Origin: Phytophthora quininea
Lineage: Eukaryota; Oomycota; Peronosporomycetes; Peronosporales; Peronosporaceae
Length of the DNA: 64,000 nt
Assembly (NCBI GenBank): GCA_011947345.1
Contig: JAAVTG010000358.1
Location: forward strand, 1 to 64,000
Direction: 5' to 3'
Shown: positions 36,392-48,569 of the stretch, piece by piece
How positions within the stretch are numbered: position 1 is the first letter of the stretch
Layout: every line of letters starts with the position of its first letter
The notes under the pieces: generated by a model
Seen by the model: only the letters and a program-made list of their open reading frames with translations
What the model was told of the DNA's origin: nothing
Database searches by the model: none
Translations under genes and position numbers: made by a program

Positions 36392-36930
36392 TTTTTTAGG
36401 CCTCTCTCAACTGCTGCACGCGTGTCCTGGGCACCACCGCACACTTGCACTAACCTCACTAACTTTGAGGACTGTCGGAAATATCAACAGCTGTCTGCAA
36501 AGGTTTAAACGTTTCTCGTATAAACGTTTATGTATGGGTGTGTGAGAATACTACACGCACAAGACTACACTACACAATTGTAAGACATACCCATCTGTTG
36601 CTGTACACCCACTACAATCTGCGTGCTCATGTAAGTGTGGCAGCAATTGGTTGACAAGCGGTAATCTGACTGTTATGCAAGGAGCCACTACCTTTGACGG
36701 AGCACTAAATAAATGATATTAAGAAATATTTTGTATGCATTTGAACCGAAACTGTAGACTACAGGCCCTGCAAAGTCTTATCTGCAACACTAGACCGAGA
36801 CTGATCTTTGGCGCGTTTTGGGGCAGATATCTGCACGTATACTGTATAACATCGTACCTATTTTCGGGTCCAAGTAGAATAATTATCAATATATGCTTGG
36901 GTACTATACGGAGTTAGCTCTGACGGGATA
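36392..36930. other. short spacer between piggyBac-like and Tc1-like elements
   Basis: About 540 bp without a recognisable gene; it ends with the TA target site of Tc1-like element 2. Confidence 0.5.
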
Positions 36931-37129
36931 CAGTGCGCGTCGAAATTATACCCGCACCCGAAAAATGACTCTCTCGAGCCGACACTTTCGCTTTCCTACC
37001 AAAGCTGCTCTGCAGGAGACACGAAAAGCAATAGAAAGCACGTGCACAAAGTAGAATCGGAAAAGATAGCGTTGGTGTCGAGCTATCGGCGAAAACCTAG
37101 AATCAACTCGGGTCAAAATTATAGCCGCA
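36931..37129 (+). repeat. left terminal inverted repeat of Tc1-like element 2
   Basis: Matched in reverse complement by 38291-38489 almost base for base, which suggests a younger insertion than element 1. Confidence 0.88.
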
Positions 37130-37220
37130 TCAAAATGGGCAACGTTAACTATACTCTAGTTAGGTGTCTTCGCTCCTTTCAGCGGCCGTGTCGCTTCCAA
37201 TCGTCTCGGTATGCTTCGAA

Positions 37221-38158
37221 CTAACTTTTGATGTATTCTGGATCAATACGAGCCCATTCTAACTTAATCTGCTTGATCAAATCGGCAGGTCTATCAAATT
37301 GACGTCCATTGGCGTAGACTCGGCGAGCTAGAAGCCCCACACGTTCTCGATGACGTTCGAATCTGGGCTTTTAGCCGGCCAAGGCAGCGGTTCAATGCTT
37401 TCAGCAGCCAGGAAGTTCTTAGTGAGCCTTGCCGAGTAAATAGATGCATTATCTTGTTGAAAAATAGGGCCCAAATTCCCCAATTTCGAACGAAGTTCTC
37501 TCATATAAGGAAGCAGGCCGTCGCTCAGCGTTTTGGTGTAGCTTAAAGCATTCTGCTTGCCCTTTAAGAAGATCAGCTCGGTATTGCCATACCAGTTCAC
37601 CCCCGCAGATCATGACGCTTCCCCGCCGTTTACCCGTTTCGACATGTATTTTGGTTCGGTGCGCAAGTCGTGCCAGTAGAAACGGAAGCCGTCCAGGCCG
37701 TCCAGGTTAAATTTCTTCTCATCAGTGAAGATTAACCGCCTCCAGAACACCCGTTTGCCACTGTGACGGTTTGCCAAGGCTACCCTGGCCACCTTGTGGT
37801 GAGGTTTGAGCGTTGGAGTGAGTTTGCTCTTAGCATAGGTAGCATAGCGATGGTTTCGTAGCACTCGTAGCACGGTCGACTTGCTAGGAAGGCATGGCAG
37901 CAGTGGGCATATCTGTTTGGCTGACAGGTTGCCCACAACAGCCAGCCCAAAAACGCGCCTGGCCTCTCGACTGTTGATTTTCCGCTTCCAGCCGGTTCTC
38001 TTCGTCACTGATGCCGCCATGCCGCGCTTCAAGAAGTTCCTGACAGCCTTCTCATCACGTCCAAACTGCCTAGCAATTGCTCTGTTGCTTTTTCCTTCTC
38101 TAATCCAGCGGATGATCTTGCCACACTCGTCCTCGCTCAACTGCGTGCCTCGCGGCAT
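37221..38158 (-). pseudogene. Tc1-like DD34E transposase, three frame breaks
   Basis: Starts MPRGTQLSEDECGKIIRW, then HTH (KSNRAIARQFGRDEKAVRNF), first Asp in LIFTDEKKFNLDG, second in FQQDNASIYSARL, Glu in SPDSNVIENVWG. Exactly 34 residues separate the last two. Two frame changes flank SVMICGG near 37600-37615, and one lies just after NVWG (about 37330), where a run of G is one base short. Beyond it the frame continues through LARRVYANGRQFDR to YIKS and the stop at 37221-37223. About 312 residues if mended, so it was active recently; the breaks could be consensus errors. Confidence 0.88.
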
Positions 38159-38290
38159 GTTGATTTCCCGCAGGGAATCGACGAGTGGCTCCCCGAATCG
38201 CCTTTCAAATGGCTATTTCCTTATCTCTTTTATTACGATTACAGACGTGTTTTCGTTGTTTATTACGTCCGGTCAGAAAAATAGCCATGG

Positions 38291-38489
38291 TGCGGCTATA
38301 ATTTTGACCCGAGTTGATTCCAGGTTTTCGCCGATAGCTCGACACCAACGCTAGCTTTTCCGATTCTACTTTGTGCACGTGCTTTCTATTGCTTTTCGTG
38401 TCTCCTGCAGAGCAGCTTTGGTAGGAAAGCGAAAGTGTCGGCTCGAGAGAGTCATTTTTCGGGTGCGGCTATAATTTCGACGCGCACTG
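38291..38489 (-). repeat. right terminal inverted repeat of Tc1-like element 2
   Basis: Reverse complement of 36931-37129, ending GACGCGCACTG before TA. Confidence 0.88.
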
Positions 38490-39629
38490 TACTATTCCAA
38501 GGGTGAGCGAACAACACGAGTACGTTTGACGTTGCGGTGACTGTACGTGCACCTATTACTCGGGAGTTCGAGCAATGGCGTCACGACCATAGTGGACTAC
38601 TCAGTCATCGAGGAGGACGCTATACACACGAAGAACATCGTCTACCGTGAGATTTTCGCCGCTTATCAGAGCTTACTGCATAGATACATATCTCATTTGT
38701 ATTTGAAAAGTTTGGCTGTGTCTCCAACACCCCTATAGCTCCATCCAGCTGCTGTGTGTAGCGAAGTTGGCCCTGGTAAATAGTAGAGCGAGACGGAAAT
38801 TGACCGAATGGGTTGCATCGAACCATGCCCTATCGCTCGCATAAAAGGGCGATCCAAATGCTAGTCCTGCTGCGGAATAAGGTGGTTGCCTGTTCTGTCG
38901 ATTGACCAAAAAAGGAGTTTCGTCCTCAATCAAACAAAACGGTGCGAACCCAAATCAACATCTAATACTGTGAGTAGTTTAGCGAGCGGAACGGAGTGCA
39001 CGTATTGAACCTTTCCGCCTCGTAACGGCGTCAGCTATGTTAATATATGGAAGGAAATAAAATTATACCGTGTCCAGCTGTCAGTCAAAGTGACCCTATA
39101 TGCTTTTTGTTTGACTGGCCGGTAAGACGAGTGTGAAAATCGCACGCACAGGAAGTAGTATATTACCACCTTGACCAGATCGTGTTTTTGTATATCATGG
39201 TTCCAATAGCCGTATAACTTACATGCCACACTTTTTTCTTTTAGTGCTATATTTATACAGACGAAAAGAACTCAACAAAATAACAATTTTTGAATACCCA
39301 TGTTGATTTTATACTAGTATGGCAGCATCCTGATTGGCAGGTCGCCCATGGTTGCTAGGGGGTTACTTGAAATATGCAAAATTGCGGTTTCCAACGACGC
39401 CCCCAAAAAAAAGGATGTTTCGAAAGCGTGATGAGTTTCAAGGTATGCATTCCCCAATGGACTCCTGAACTCGCTCCCTTTTCTTAATACCAATCTCGAC
39501 CCACCACTCCGGCCTGAACGACGTACGTTGTCGCTTGACCAGTGCGATGCGTTTCCTCACCGCTAACCATGTTGATGGCAAATTAAATGTGTATACGCGT
39601 GCAGGAATCAGGCTGGTCGGGTACTCCCA
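38490..39629. other. intergenic, nothing recognised
   Basis: Short frames only (38547-38738 +, 38733-38933 -, 39035-39229 -), none with a family signature. Confidence 0.5.
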
Positions 39630-39974
39630 ATGATGCGAGAGCGTCAGAGAAGGCACCGACGTCACCAGCGTCAGCTGAAGGAGCTGCAGTGTCAATATCC
39701 GGGAGTATGCGGGAACGAAAGAGCGATCAAGTCGAACGGCGAGCACCATTGGCTTTGTGAATTTCACCGTGAGCGCCAAAACGCCATGCAGCGAGCTCGC
39801 TATCAGCGTGTGAACGCTATGCAGACTTTCCAGGCTTCTCCAGCGCCACCTACCGCAGCTGTTGAATTGCGCGACAGAGAAAGACATGAAACAATCCTTC
39901 AAGGTGCTATTACATCAGCACTCAGGTCAGGTGAGGAGTATTTTTCTGCTGGGCAAAGTGTTATTCAGCGCTAA
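39630..39974 (+). CDS. small zinc-finger-like protein of an oomycete-type family (114 aa)
   Basis: Starts with a very basic stretch (MMRERQRRHRRHQR). Then comes a Cys/His motif, C-x5-C-x15-C-x2-H, in QCQYPGVCGNERAIKS...WLCEFHRERQ, followed by a Gln/Arg-rich helix. From memory, similar C...C-x-N-x-R...G-x-H-x-LC-x2-HR motifs occur in many short uncharacterised oomycete proteins; I know no function. The C-terminal half is helical and charged and ends at 39972-39974. A sequence resembling a first exon and donor site lies upstream at 39414-39446, but the phases did not join cleanly, so the start is uncertain. It could be a transposon accessory gene. Confidence 0.5.
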   Translation: MMRERQRRHRRHQRQLKELQCQYPGVCGNERAIKSNGEHHWLCEFHRERQNAMQRARYQRVNAMQTFQASPAPPTAAVELRDRERHETILQGAITSALRSGEEYFSAGQSVIQR

Positions 39975-40370
39975 TCAATAAACAATAAACTGTACGCGCA
40001 CAGGGGTTGAGCACGAGGCTGACGAAGCGTAAAGCGATGGGAATTTGCGGAGTGTCTCGTTGTCAATGGCTGCTAGTCAGGCTTCCCAGACCATTTACAT
40101 GGTCATTCTGACCATACCGGCACCCGATGCGTAACAACGCGATGTTAACAGCACACCTCAACCTCGTGCTATTTCTTCAGCGCTAGAAGCAATGACCAGA
40201 GCTCTCCATCATAGCCTGTTTCAGGAGGATCGTTCGACACGTCAATACTCGTTGTGCCCTGCAGTGAAATCCAGACGGCACGTACGCGTATTTTTCGTAG
40301 TAGCTCATGAGCCGTCGCAGGCAAAAAAATTGACGTAGGTAAGAAGACAAAACTAAACTAGCAATTCGTG
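39975..40370. other. spacer, nothing recognised
   Basis: About 400 bp between the zinc-finger ORF and the helicase relic; no coding signature seen. Confidence 0.45.
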
Positions 40371-42584
40371 TCAATTTTTGTACGTATTAATGGCTATGGT
40401 TCGAATGTCTTCTCTACGATGCAATCCACTGCGACGGTGGATCAGTTCGTCTGGCGATAACAGCGAAATTGTCTTTTTGCGGACTGCTGATACTGGAGCT
40501 GACGGCAACCCAGACAGATGCGTCACAGACCCGCCTTGCTGTCTCTGGTGTTCATTCGCCGCTGCCAGTGTGCCCGCCGAGGATTTCCCCAACATGAATA
40601 CGGGCGTGCTGGTCATAGTACCGTTTGGAGTCTTTACACATTCAACCCAATGGCGATCGCTTTCATCGTGCCCGTCAACATCTTCACGTTGTCGCCAATA
40701 CACGCACAGCGGATGGTTGTCTCCTCCAATTCGAACACAGAGGTGGTGTACGGACAGTGAGTGGAAAATGACGCAGTTTTGAGCAGACTACAGTGGTTGG
40801 ATCGATAGATGAAGCATGCCTGCATACAATAGCATCCGTAGATGGCGCTACAAGAAAGCGTGCCCATATCGAGTGAAACTCACCATTTTCATCTTTGGTG
40901 TTGAAAGTATGGACCCGCCCTCTCGGAAGAATAGACCCCCGTCCACGGTCTATTGGGGCTGTGACTGTCCTAATAGTTGTCCGGACACAAGGCACTGTTG
41001 CCTTTTCGAGCGTAGGCTGCTCGTGTTGGCTGTCAGAAATTGTATCATCACCGAGATGACAGCGTCTCGTTGTGCTTTATTGTGACTTCCTGCATCGCAC
41101 GCACGACTGGAAGATTCGCACCAGTCGTTTTTGCAACAACTCCCATATCCGAGCCCATTCGCGTTCAAATTCTACCCTTTTTCCTGTGTAGTTAGTAGCT
41201 TATCTTATGTCAGTCAATGCGTTAACACAATCGCATTTCGGTGTGTAATCCGCGATAACGCTACGTATGCAAATGCCACATTTGGGATCGAATTCGAGTG
41301 GAAAACGACATACTTGCAAGTTAGACCCTGTACTTTGTGCACGGTCATCGCATGTGCCAACCGCAATGGAATTTCTCTACGCACGAAGCGTAAATCGCTC
41401 GTGTTTTTACCCCAGGGCACTTCTTTTGGCATGATCGGAACGATGTTGGAGACCTCTGCAAGCAGTGACGGACCTAAGTATGTGTCTATAACTTGCACAA
41501 GTACTATCGGAAGCTCGCAGTCAGACAGAAATATTAAGTCGTACACGATACAATTAGTTCCATTGCGGAGTCCAGCACCTTGAGCAATATTATAAGTTAG
41601 TGTTACCGGCGCTCCAACTGAGAGCGTCAATTTGCTTGCTATGACGCGACTGTGATCTAAATTAGGAGTTCTAGCTTCATTCAGAAGCGCGTTCACTGTC
41701 CCTGCGGGGATGTCTCGTTTTGCCGTCAACCTCTTTTGCTAGACAAAGTGCTGCGATAAAAGGTTAACCCGTGGATTTAAAGAAGCATTTATACGGTCCT
41801 TGTTAACTGCATCAACATCTGTATTTTTGTGAGCTATGTGCTTTGCGCCAGGTAGCCACGGTGTATCGTTTTTCCCATCTATACACCGTGTATTGAACAG
41901 TGCGACATTATCCGCTGTCGGTACTTTGTTGCGCAGTCTTCGCAGCGCCACAAGTGAACTGCAGCAGTGCCGAAGGGGAGTCGTCTTATCGAGAAAGCCG
42001 GCGAATGGTATAATACCACGATATGCGGGCAGGGTAGATGCTGACCTACCACTGGACTTCCACTAGAATTTTCGTTCATAGCTTCTGCAGGCACGTGTCA
42101 TTTCTCCTATAGCAAAAATTGTATCGTTTAAACTGCCTTAAATGAATTCTTCGCCGAACGTACCAGCGCAATTTCCTCCAACCGCTGCATTAAACACGGG
42201 AACCCCTTAGGCAACACGAAAGGCGACTGCTGTCTTCGGCAATATCGGACCCACATGAGGTTGTACGGCAACGGCGTGGGATTCATCTCAGGGACAATAA
42301 ACAAACGAGAAATTTTTTTGTTAATCTGACCATTTCCAGTAACATCATGTGAACAATACGAGCACGCTGTTGGGGTTGCGTGCTTGCTGACTATTAATAG
42401 CGTGGGCTCTTCGGCCGAATTTCCTCTGGTTGGTGGAGCACGACGTGGCCCTCGAACACGCAACAGTTATCCTCCACCATCTGGACGACTGTGGTATAGC
42501 GATTTGCATGGGAAGCGGGGGCGAGTCGTCAGCCATCGTGCAGCGTGGCGAGGATTTGCCCGGGGTCATTCCCAACGGAGTCAA
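40371..42584 (-). pseudogene. Pif1/Helitron-type helicase, C-terminal relic
   Basis: The clearest part (41214-41729) has the end of a superfamily-1 Pif1-like helicase: GAPVTLTYNIAQGAGLRNGT, then RREIPLRLAHAMTVHKVQGLT and YVALSRITHR (motif VI region). Upstream on the same strand, 41739-41951 reads PTADNVALFNTR...GAKHIAHKNTDVDAVNK, as expected between the helicase motifs. Pieces further 5' (42128-42584) and 3' (40371-40995) are on the same strand in other frames; their identity is unclear. The Walker A motif was not found, and no Rep (HUH) domain is visible. Helitrons carry this helicase in oomycetes, but a cellular Pif1 fragment cannot be excluded. Confidence 0.7.
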
Positions 42585-42599
42585 CTCTGATTGGCTGGA

Positions 42600-44240
42600 T
42601 TTTTAAGTCTGTCGAGGTCTCAGTTGTCATGAACGTGGGATCTCTTTTGTGGATCGAACCACTATGTCCAACGGAAGGCACTATTCCCTAGAACATCCGA
42701 TGACGCGTCGGCGTCACTTTTGCCAATGGACAAAGATCCAGGCGGCCCTTCCCAAGCCCCGGCGACGGTTGGAGCCTTGGTGCCTGTTGGGAAAGCTCGT
42801 TGACTACAGCTGGAACCTTGATGACTCTTGGGAGTGCTCGGTAGCTACGACCCGACATCTCCGAAACCTCGGTGTCCAGTCTGGGAGCTCAGCGACTCTT
42901 CGGGGACCTCGGCGGTGGGTTCAGCGAGGTCGCAGTTAGGAAACGGATCATAGTTCACTGCATATTTGTATGGAAAGTAGGATTTACATAAGCCCGAATG
43001 GGCACTACATATACAGAACAGAATTTCTCCTCAAGCACTCAAGGGCCAAGTCCGGCAGCGGAATTGTCTTCGGTACGTTGCGTCTGGATACGCCCGTTTG
43101 AGCGGGTTATGTCTGTCGGTGGGCACGTTTATCCGTGAGGACAGTGCTCGCCCCTCAGCCAAGCCAAGCGTTTGTGGCAAAGTTGAGTGTATAGCGTGAC
43201 GGCTGAAGTGCCAGCGCTTGTATTCGGGGTCAAGTGTTCTCCCCGCTTCTCTAAAGGTCACCGCAGGCTGAGACCTCGGTGGACTCGCAGTCAGCCTTAA
43301 TTGGCTTTGGACCCTTCTGCTGTTGGACCAGCGAGGTTTGGCGCGCTAGCGAGCTCGTGCTAGTGGCGTCTGTTTATTTGGGAAGTTTGCGTGGACGGAT
43401 CGCAAGACCAGCCAGTCCCGGTGCTAGGGCTGAATCTGGGTCATCCGATATGAGTCCGAACTCTCGTTGATCTTCCTGGTTGACGTTTTGTTGTGGGTGG
43501 AGTCTACCCGTACTTCTAACGAGTTTTCACGTGGAGTCCTATGCCACACGACTGACAGACTCAGGATTCCTCGCGGCTTATGGTTGGTTTGGGATAACTC
43601 ATTGTGTTGGTTCGCCATTTCCTTGCTTCATGGTCAACACATATCTAACACTGTTCAACCGAAAAACCTTTTTGTTCGATACAAATATCAAAGGTAAATT
43701 AATTACTCGTGGGAGGAATTTACAGGATATATGTTGGTTTTTAGGACGACAAATTATCAAAGGGTCATAGAAAATGTCCGAGTTTATCTTAGTAGTGCTT
43801 CGGTTTTGAAGTACGGGATAGCCCAACAGAGATTAATTCGGGGTTTTGTGGACCACACTTTTAGTAGGTACTGGCTTTTTACAAATTTCAAGTGCAAAGA
43901 TCTTATAAATCTATTCATTTGTATGCAAATTGTTAATGTTTCTAAAGGTATTTGATTAACGCGGTTATTTCACTAGCCAACAAATCCGACTACAGACCTG
44001 GCCAAAAGGATAAGACACCCTATAAATATGTCGTTAGCTTGACCAATAATAGCCGCTTTTGGATGGACTAATGATAGTATTTTTCACGCTGAATCAGCCA
44101 ATTAAATGGGAAACAAATCGGATAAGTGTTGAGAGACTTTCTATACACAGATTGCTGCGAGATGATAGCGTGGAGTACCATATGCACACCTCCCACGAGC
44201 ACGGGAGGAGCACGGTTCTTGTAAAAAGCACGAAGCGAAT
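42600..44240. other. intergenic, nothing firm
   Basis: Frames up to about 95 codons on both strands (42649-42939 +, 43031-43261 -, 43480-43770 +). The 42650-43270 part is GC-rich and could be retroelement debris, but I could not match it. From about 43600 the sequence is AT-rich. Confidence 0.4.
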
Positions 44241-44267
44241 AACCTCGAGAGCATTGCTCTCGAGGTT
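44241..44267. repeat. perfect 27-bp palindrome upstream of the coiled-coil gene
   Basis: AACCTCGAGAGCA, one central T, then its exact complement TGCTCTCGAGGTT. It could form a 13-bp stem as RNA or a cruciform as DNA. It lies about 130 bp before the ATG at 44396. Confidence 0.85.
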
Positions 44268-44395
44268 TTAACATTCCACCTCGCTTATCAACTTGTAGGG
44301 GGAATCTGAATGGATTTGGAGGGGTTGCTCGTTCAGCGTCACAAATCTGAAATATTTCGTGATCTTCAAGCGCCAACGAAGAAGCCGCAACCACG

Positions 44396-46085
44396 ATGGT
44401 GCTGACTCGAGCTCAAGTTGCTGCTCAAGCCGCCGCTCAAGCTGGCGTGTGGGCCGCACAACAAGACCAAGAAGCAGCTGCAGTCGAAACGGCAATCGTC
44501 GAGCATCCTGGGGAGGCAGTGGCTGCGCTTCCTACGACAGTCGAGCTCGTCCCGGGAGTAGAAGACCACTTGGCCAGACTCGCCGAGCATTTTCTCGCTC
44601 AGACGCAAGCTCTTACCGCAGGACATTTGATGTTGCAGACACAGCAAGAGGGACAAAGCCAAGCCCAAAGTGCTGCGTTGATGGCCTTACAAGCCTCAGC
44701 TGAGACTGGCATGAAGCAATTAACCGCTCAGCAGGAGGAGATCGTCTTCAGATTCCGTGAAGAGCTACTGGGTACTCAATCAGCTATCCGAGAGCAGCTT
44801 CTGCGCTTACAGGCAGTTCAAGATGAATATCGGGTACAGATTCAGCAAGAGCTAGAAACGAAGCTCGAGCACGCTTTGAAGGACGTCCGGTGTGTATCGG
44901 AAGCTATGGTCACGGCCCAATCAGACGGAATGAAGCAGTTGGTAAAGGAGATGGATAGCAGATTCGTTGCCAACCGTGATGCACTGGACGCGCGTGTATT
45001 GCAAATAGAAGAGCAGTTGAAATCAAAGAGTACAGTGGATTCAGCAGACCTTGTACAAGACCTGGCTAAGCGGTCGTTCCAAGACATGAAGACGTATGTA
45101 ACCAATGAATTGGACCTCGGATTTACACTGGCACGTGACGAACTGCACCAGGAATTGTCATCGACATTAACTACAGTGCCGGAAGAGCCATTGCTTGATG
45201 CTGTTAGGCAACTCGTACTTGAGGAGACTGCTAAGTCAGAACGCCACGTTGGTGCGCAATTGCAGCGCGCATTAGCAGCGGCCTAGGGCGAAATGAACCT
45301 CGCGGTACAGCGCCAAGCTGATGCCACGAGTATATTGCGTGAAGAATTTCAGCAATACTGCTCGAGGGTATCCAGAGAAACGCCGCCACTTGATGATGTC
45401 GCACTCCGTGCAGAGATAGCGGAAATTGTACGCGGAGAAGTGCAAGTGCAGATCGAAACAAGAACAGTGAAGTCAGAGCCACAAAATATCACGCCGACAC
45501 CCAGCGAAAGAGCTCACATGGATGCAGATTCGCTCTTGATCACAGAAAATCTGTCCGCACAATTGCTTCCAACGGAAATCAAGCGGTCCGTGGAGAATAC
45601 CGTGAAGGATCTGGTCGAAATCATAAGAGAGGCAGTCAAACGTGCTGTTTCCCAAGGGATGTTAACTACACAGCTCAGACGACGTCTACATCATGTGAAG
45701 ATGAGATCAAAGAAGATGAACTATCCGAAGAAGACAAACTATCCGATGAAGACGAACTATCCGAAGAAGACAGGTATTTCCAGAACAAAATGCGGGAGGC
45801 TCTTGTCAGAGCCCGCGCAAAAAAATGGCGATGAAGACACAAGTGAAAGGATTTGCCGAATCTGCCGAAGGTACGCCGCCACAAAACAAACCTACTACGC
45901 GCCAAGCGCCAGTGTTGGTCACTCGTAGCAGTCAAACTGTACTTCAGACTGCGCAAGGACATATAGGGCAGCGACCGATAGAACGCCAAGCCATCATCAC
46001 ATTGGCACAGAGAGAAGTTGCAGAGAGGGCTGCGGCGGCTGCTAGGCGCCACGAGAAACGATCGGGTGGCAAGGGCCAGCGCTAG
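44396..46085 (+). CDS. long coiled-coil protein, split by an in-frame UAG and two frame shifts
   Basis: First segment 44396-45286 (296 aa): starts MVLTRAQVAAQAAAQAGVW, rich in Ala/Gln, then long heptad-like helices of Gln, Glu, Leu and Arg. It stops at TAG (45284-45286), but the same frame continues at once (LAVQRQADATSILREEFQQY) for more than 130 codons. A one-base loss near 45695 leads into acidic repeats (DELSEEDKLSDEDELSEED). Another in a run of A near 45820 leads into a basic tail ending RRHEKRSGGKGQR. Mended length is about 560 residues. There are no enzymatic motifs. It could be a gag-like protein of a retroelement or a host structural protein; I do not recognise the family. TAG may be a C-to-T change of CAG, a read-through site or an error. 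Confidence 0.6.
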
Positions 46086-46341
46086 ATGGTACGATTTCTG
46101 TTTTCAGATATTGGATTTGACGCCAACAAAGAGTAAAGCTGCATGGATTGAGAGCTAGCGTGATATCATGGATAATTCAATAAAATCAAGTACCCGGTCG
46201 ATTGGTGGTGGCCCGATTGGTATGCACTTGATATTTCGTAAATGTACTGCTACATCGTGTTTTCCTTTTCTTCTTCGTCGCCATACAAACTCACGCTAGA
46301 AGCGAAGAAGGATAGAGATTCGTCCGCATACAAGTCCAAAT

Positions 46342-48569
46342 TCATGTCGACATCAAGCGGAACCATAAAGCAAGATGGTGTGTGCTGGCGGTGTTCACCT
46401 GCAGGAATTTTTCGCACCGCAGAAGGTCAACGTACTCTCGATTTCGATTCAGGAACGAGGACATGTCAATATTGTGCGCTGAGAGACTGGTGCGTTGGCT
46501 TGTTACCATACTTCCACTAACGCTGAAATCGCGTTCGATCTGGCAAGAGGAAGATGGCACGGCAAACAAAATTTTCACTGCATTCGGCAAAAGCCTGTAG
46601 GTTCCATTGTGTTCAACTCGAGCCCAAAACGACAGGACCGACTCTGGGGCACCCTTCGTACGCACAACAGTGAGCGGGTCGTTTTTCCATCGGTCGAGCT
46701 CCTCATTAATGCGACGCTGCATCTGACTAGTGGCGTGAACAACCGCTGCTTGCTGCGGGGGTGGAGTAGCGAACATGGCTTCTAGCGGATCGACATAAGT
46801 GCTGGATGCACTTGATGGTGGCTCCGGCATGTCAGTTGTCTCGGCGACAGTCTTCAACAACTCTTGCAGCTGGTCTCGCACGGTATTGCTCACTTCATTA
46901 GCTTGTCGAAGCATTCTTGGGTTTCGAGTCCATTTTGTCTGCAAACCAGCAGAACAAGCTTGTTGATGTTCAGCTTTGGTCGCTTCCAAATGGGATGCAG
47001 CTTCAACTGCATCTCTGCGATGAAAGATGTTGTCTCCATTTCGGTACTGTCGTAGTATCGGTGGAAGAACCTTATATCAAGCGCTTTACGCAGCAACGTA
47101 CGTGTCAGCACTGCGAGAGGAGTGAGTTCGCTAGGGTCAATCCAAACAGGGTTTTGCTCAGTGGATAAATAGTGCCGAAGGGGTTGCTCGAAGTTCAAAG
47201 TAGTTAATCGAACTCCATATAACTGCATCAGTACGTTGACCTGTATCGCACCCTCTGCCTGGCACGAACGTATCACATCGGCTAGCGGCTGCAAAATTGA
47301 CAGCAGGTGAATCAAATTGTTTTTTTCGCCAGCAAGAGGAAACACAACAGGACTTTTCTTTTCACGCATTGCTTTCGCCTTCCTTTCAGCATACCACTCT
47401 TCAATCGCCACCCATTTGTCCAAAATGCGTCTCAATGTCTTCGCGAGACTTAAGAACCGGGCTTCCGAATATTTCTTCAACGTTGTTGTCCCTGTAGATG
47501 TCATGTTCTTGCAGAGCTGCTTGAACAAGTCGCCCATGACATCCACAGTTTGAACTTGATATATAACTCGCACAACTCTTTTCATCAGCTCAACGAACCC
47601 GTCGTTTTCGTGCTTTTGTTGGGGTTCATGCCACACCCTGACTTCGTTGCTGCATTTAACATGTGAGCCGTGCACCACATCCAATTTAGATGTAGTTCTT
47701 CAGTCACCAGCCCCTTCACATCAGAACCAGCGTCCGTCGTAGCGCCGAAGAAGTCCTTCGTAGTCAGGTTAAAGTCTTCCAGCGTTCTATTAACCCACAT
47801 AAGAAATGGTTTTCGAATCCCTCCATCTCGATCCCCATAAGCTGGCTTAAACTTGCGCGTCCCAAGAAGCACCGACTTAAATTCCCAGTTTTGATCGATC
47901 ATGTATACCCGAAGACCAAGATACTTATCCGAAGTTTTCTTACAAGTCCAGAAATCTGCGACCATCGTAAAAACTGGATACGCTTTCCTATTTATCTCGA
48001 TGAGCTCCAGTATCTCTTTCCGCGTCGACGAATACAGCTCAATGATCGACTCCTCAATCCGTTCTGCGGTGACCTTGACGCGCATTTCATCTTTCACGAC
48101 CAGTGCTTCTTGAAGCTTCGACTCTTCGTATTCACCCATGCACAACGGTAAGTTGTGGTTTATGATGCGCAATGTCTCGAGTAAGAGATTCAAGCGTGCT
48201 GGGTTGTTCTTTACAACCCCGACGAACGCAGGTGCTCGATTTCTTCGTCCCTCTTTCTCTTGGTGTCTGTCTCTTTGGCCGTCTTCGGGACGTTAACCCG
48301 TGCACTATCCGTAAATGCTTGACGGCCGCAGTCGTTTTACCCATCGACAATATCACGAGGTTATCGCCGGTTGGATTGGTTCTGCAGGCTTCATCTGCCA
48401 GACAGACGAACCCAATTTTCTCCTTGCCCTCATCAGAAAACTTGACTCGAACACCCCAGCCAAAGATAAATGACTTCTCACGGGGCTGCATAGGGAATCT
48501 TGTCAAACCGCCCATATCGCACCATTCTTCGACAGCTCGCTTCACGGATACTGGTGGCTCTAGCGACAT
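46342..48569 (-). pseudogene. hAT-superfamily transposase, frame broken
   Basis: Four overlapping minus-strand frames in order. 48569-48132 has a BED-like Cys/His region (GFVCLADEAC ... VKHLRIVHG). 48193-47585 has TMVADFWTCKKTSDKYLGLR, the DFFGATTDAGSDVKGL block and WCTAHMLNAATKSGCG. 47684-46890 is the helical insertion. 46989-46342 is the C-terminal dimerisation region (LLPNAVKILFAVPSSSCQIE, then RDFSVSGSMVTSQRTSL). This is the full hAT order, about 730 residues if mended. Three frame breaks (near 48150, 47630, 46930) separate otherwise open, well-conserved pieces. I did not find matching terminal inverted repeats or an 8-bp target duplication. Confidence 0.88.

Larger units (their letters stand above)
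36931..38489 (-). mobile_element. Tc1/mariner-like element 2, complete ends
   Basis: 1,559 bp with inverted repeats of about 200 bp (36931-37129 and 38291-38489) and TA on each side (36929-36930, 38490-38491). The outer end reads CAGTGCGCGTCGAAATTATA, sharing its first 11 bases with element 1. A second site GGGTCAAAATTATAGCCGCA lies at the inner border of each repeat. The two elements are related but distinct families: bodies and inner repeats differ. Confidence 0.9.
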
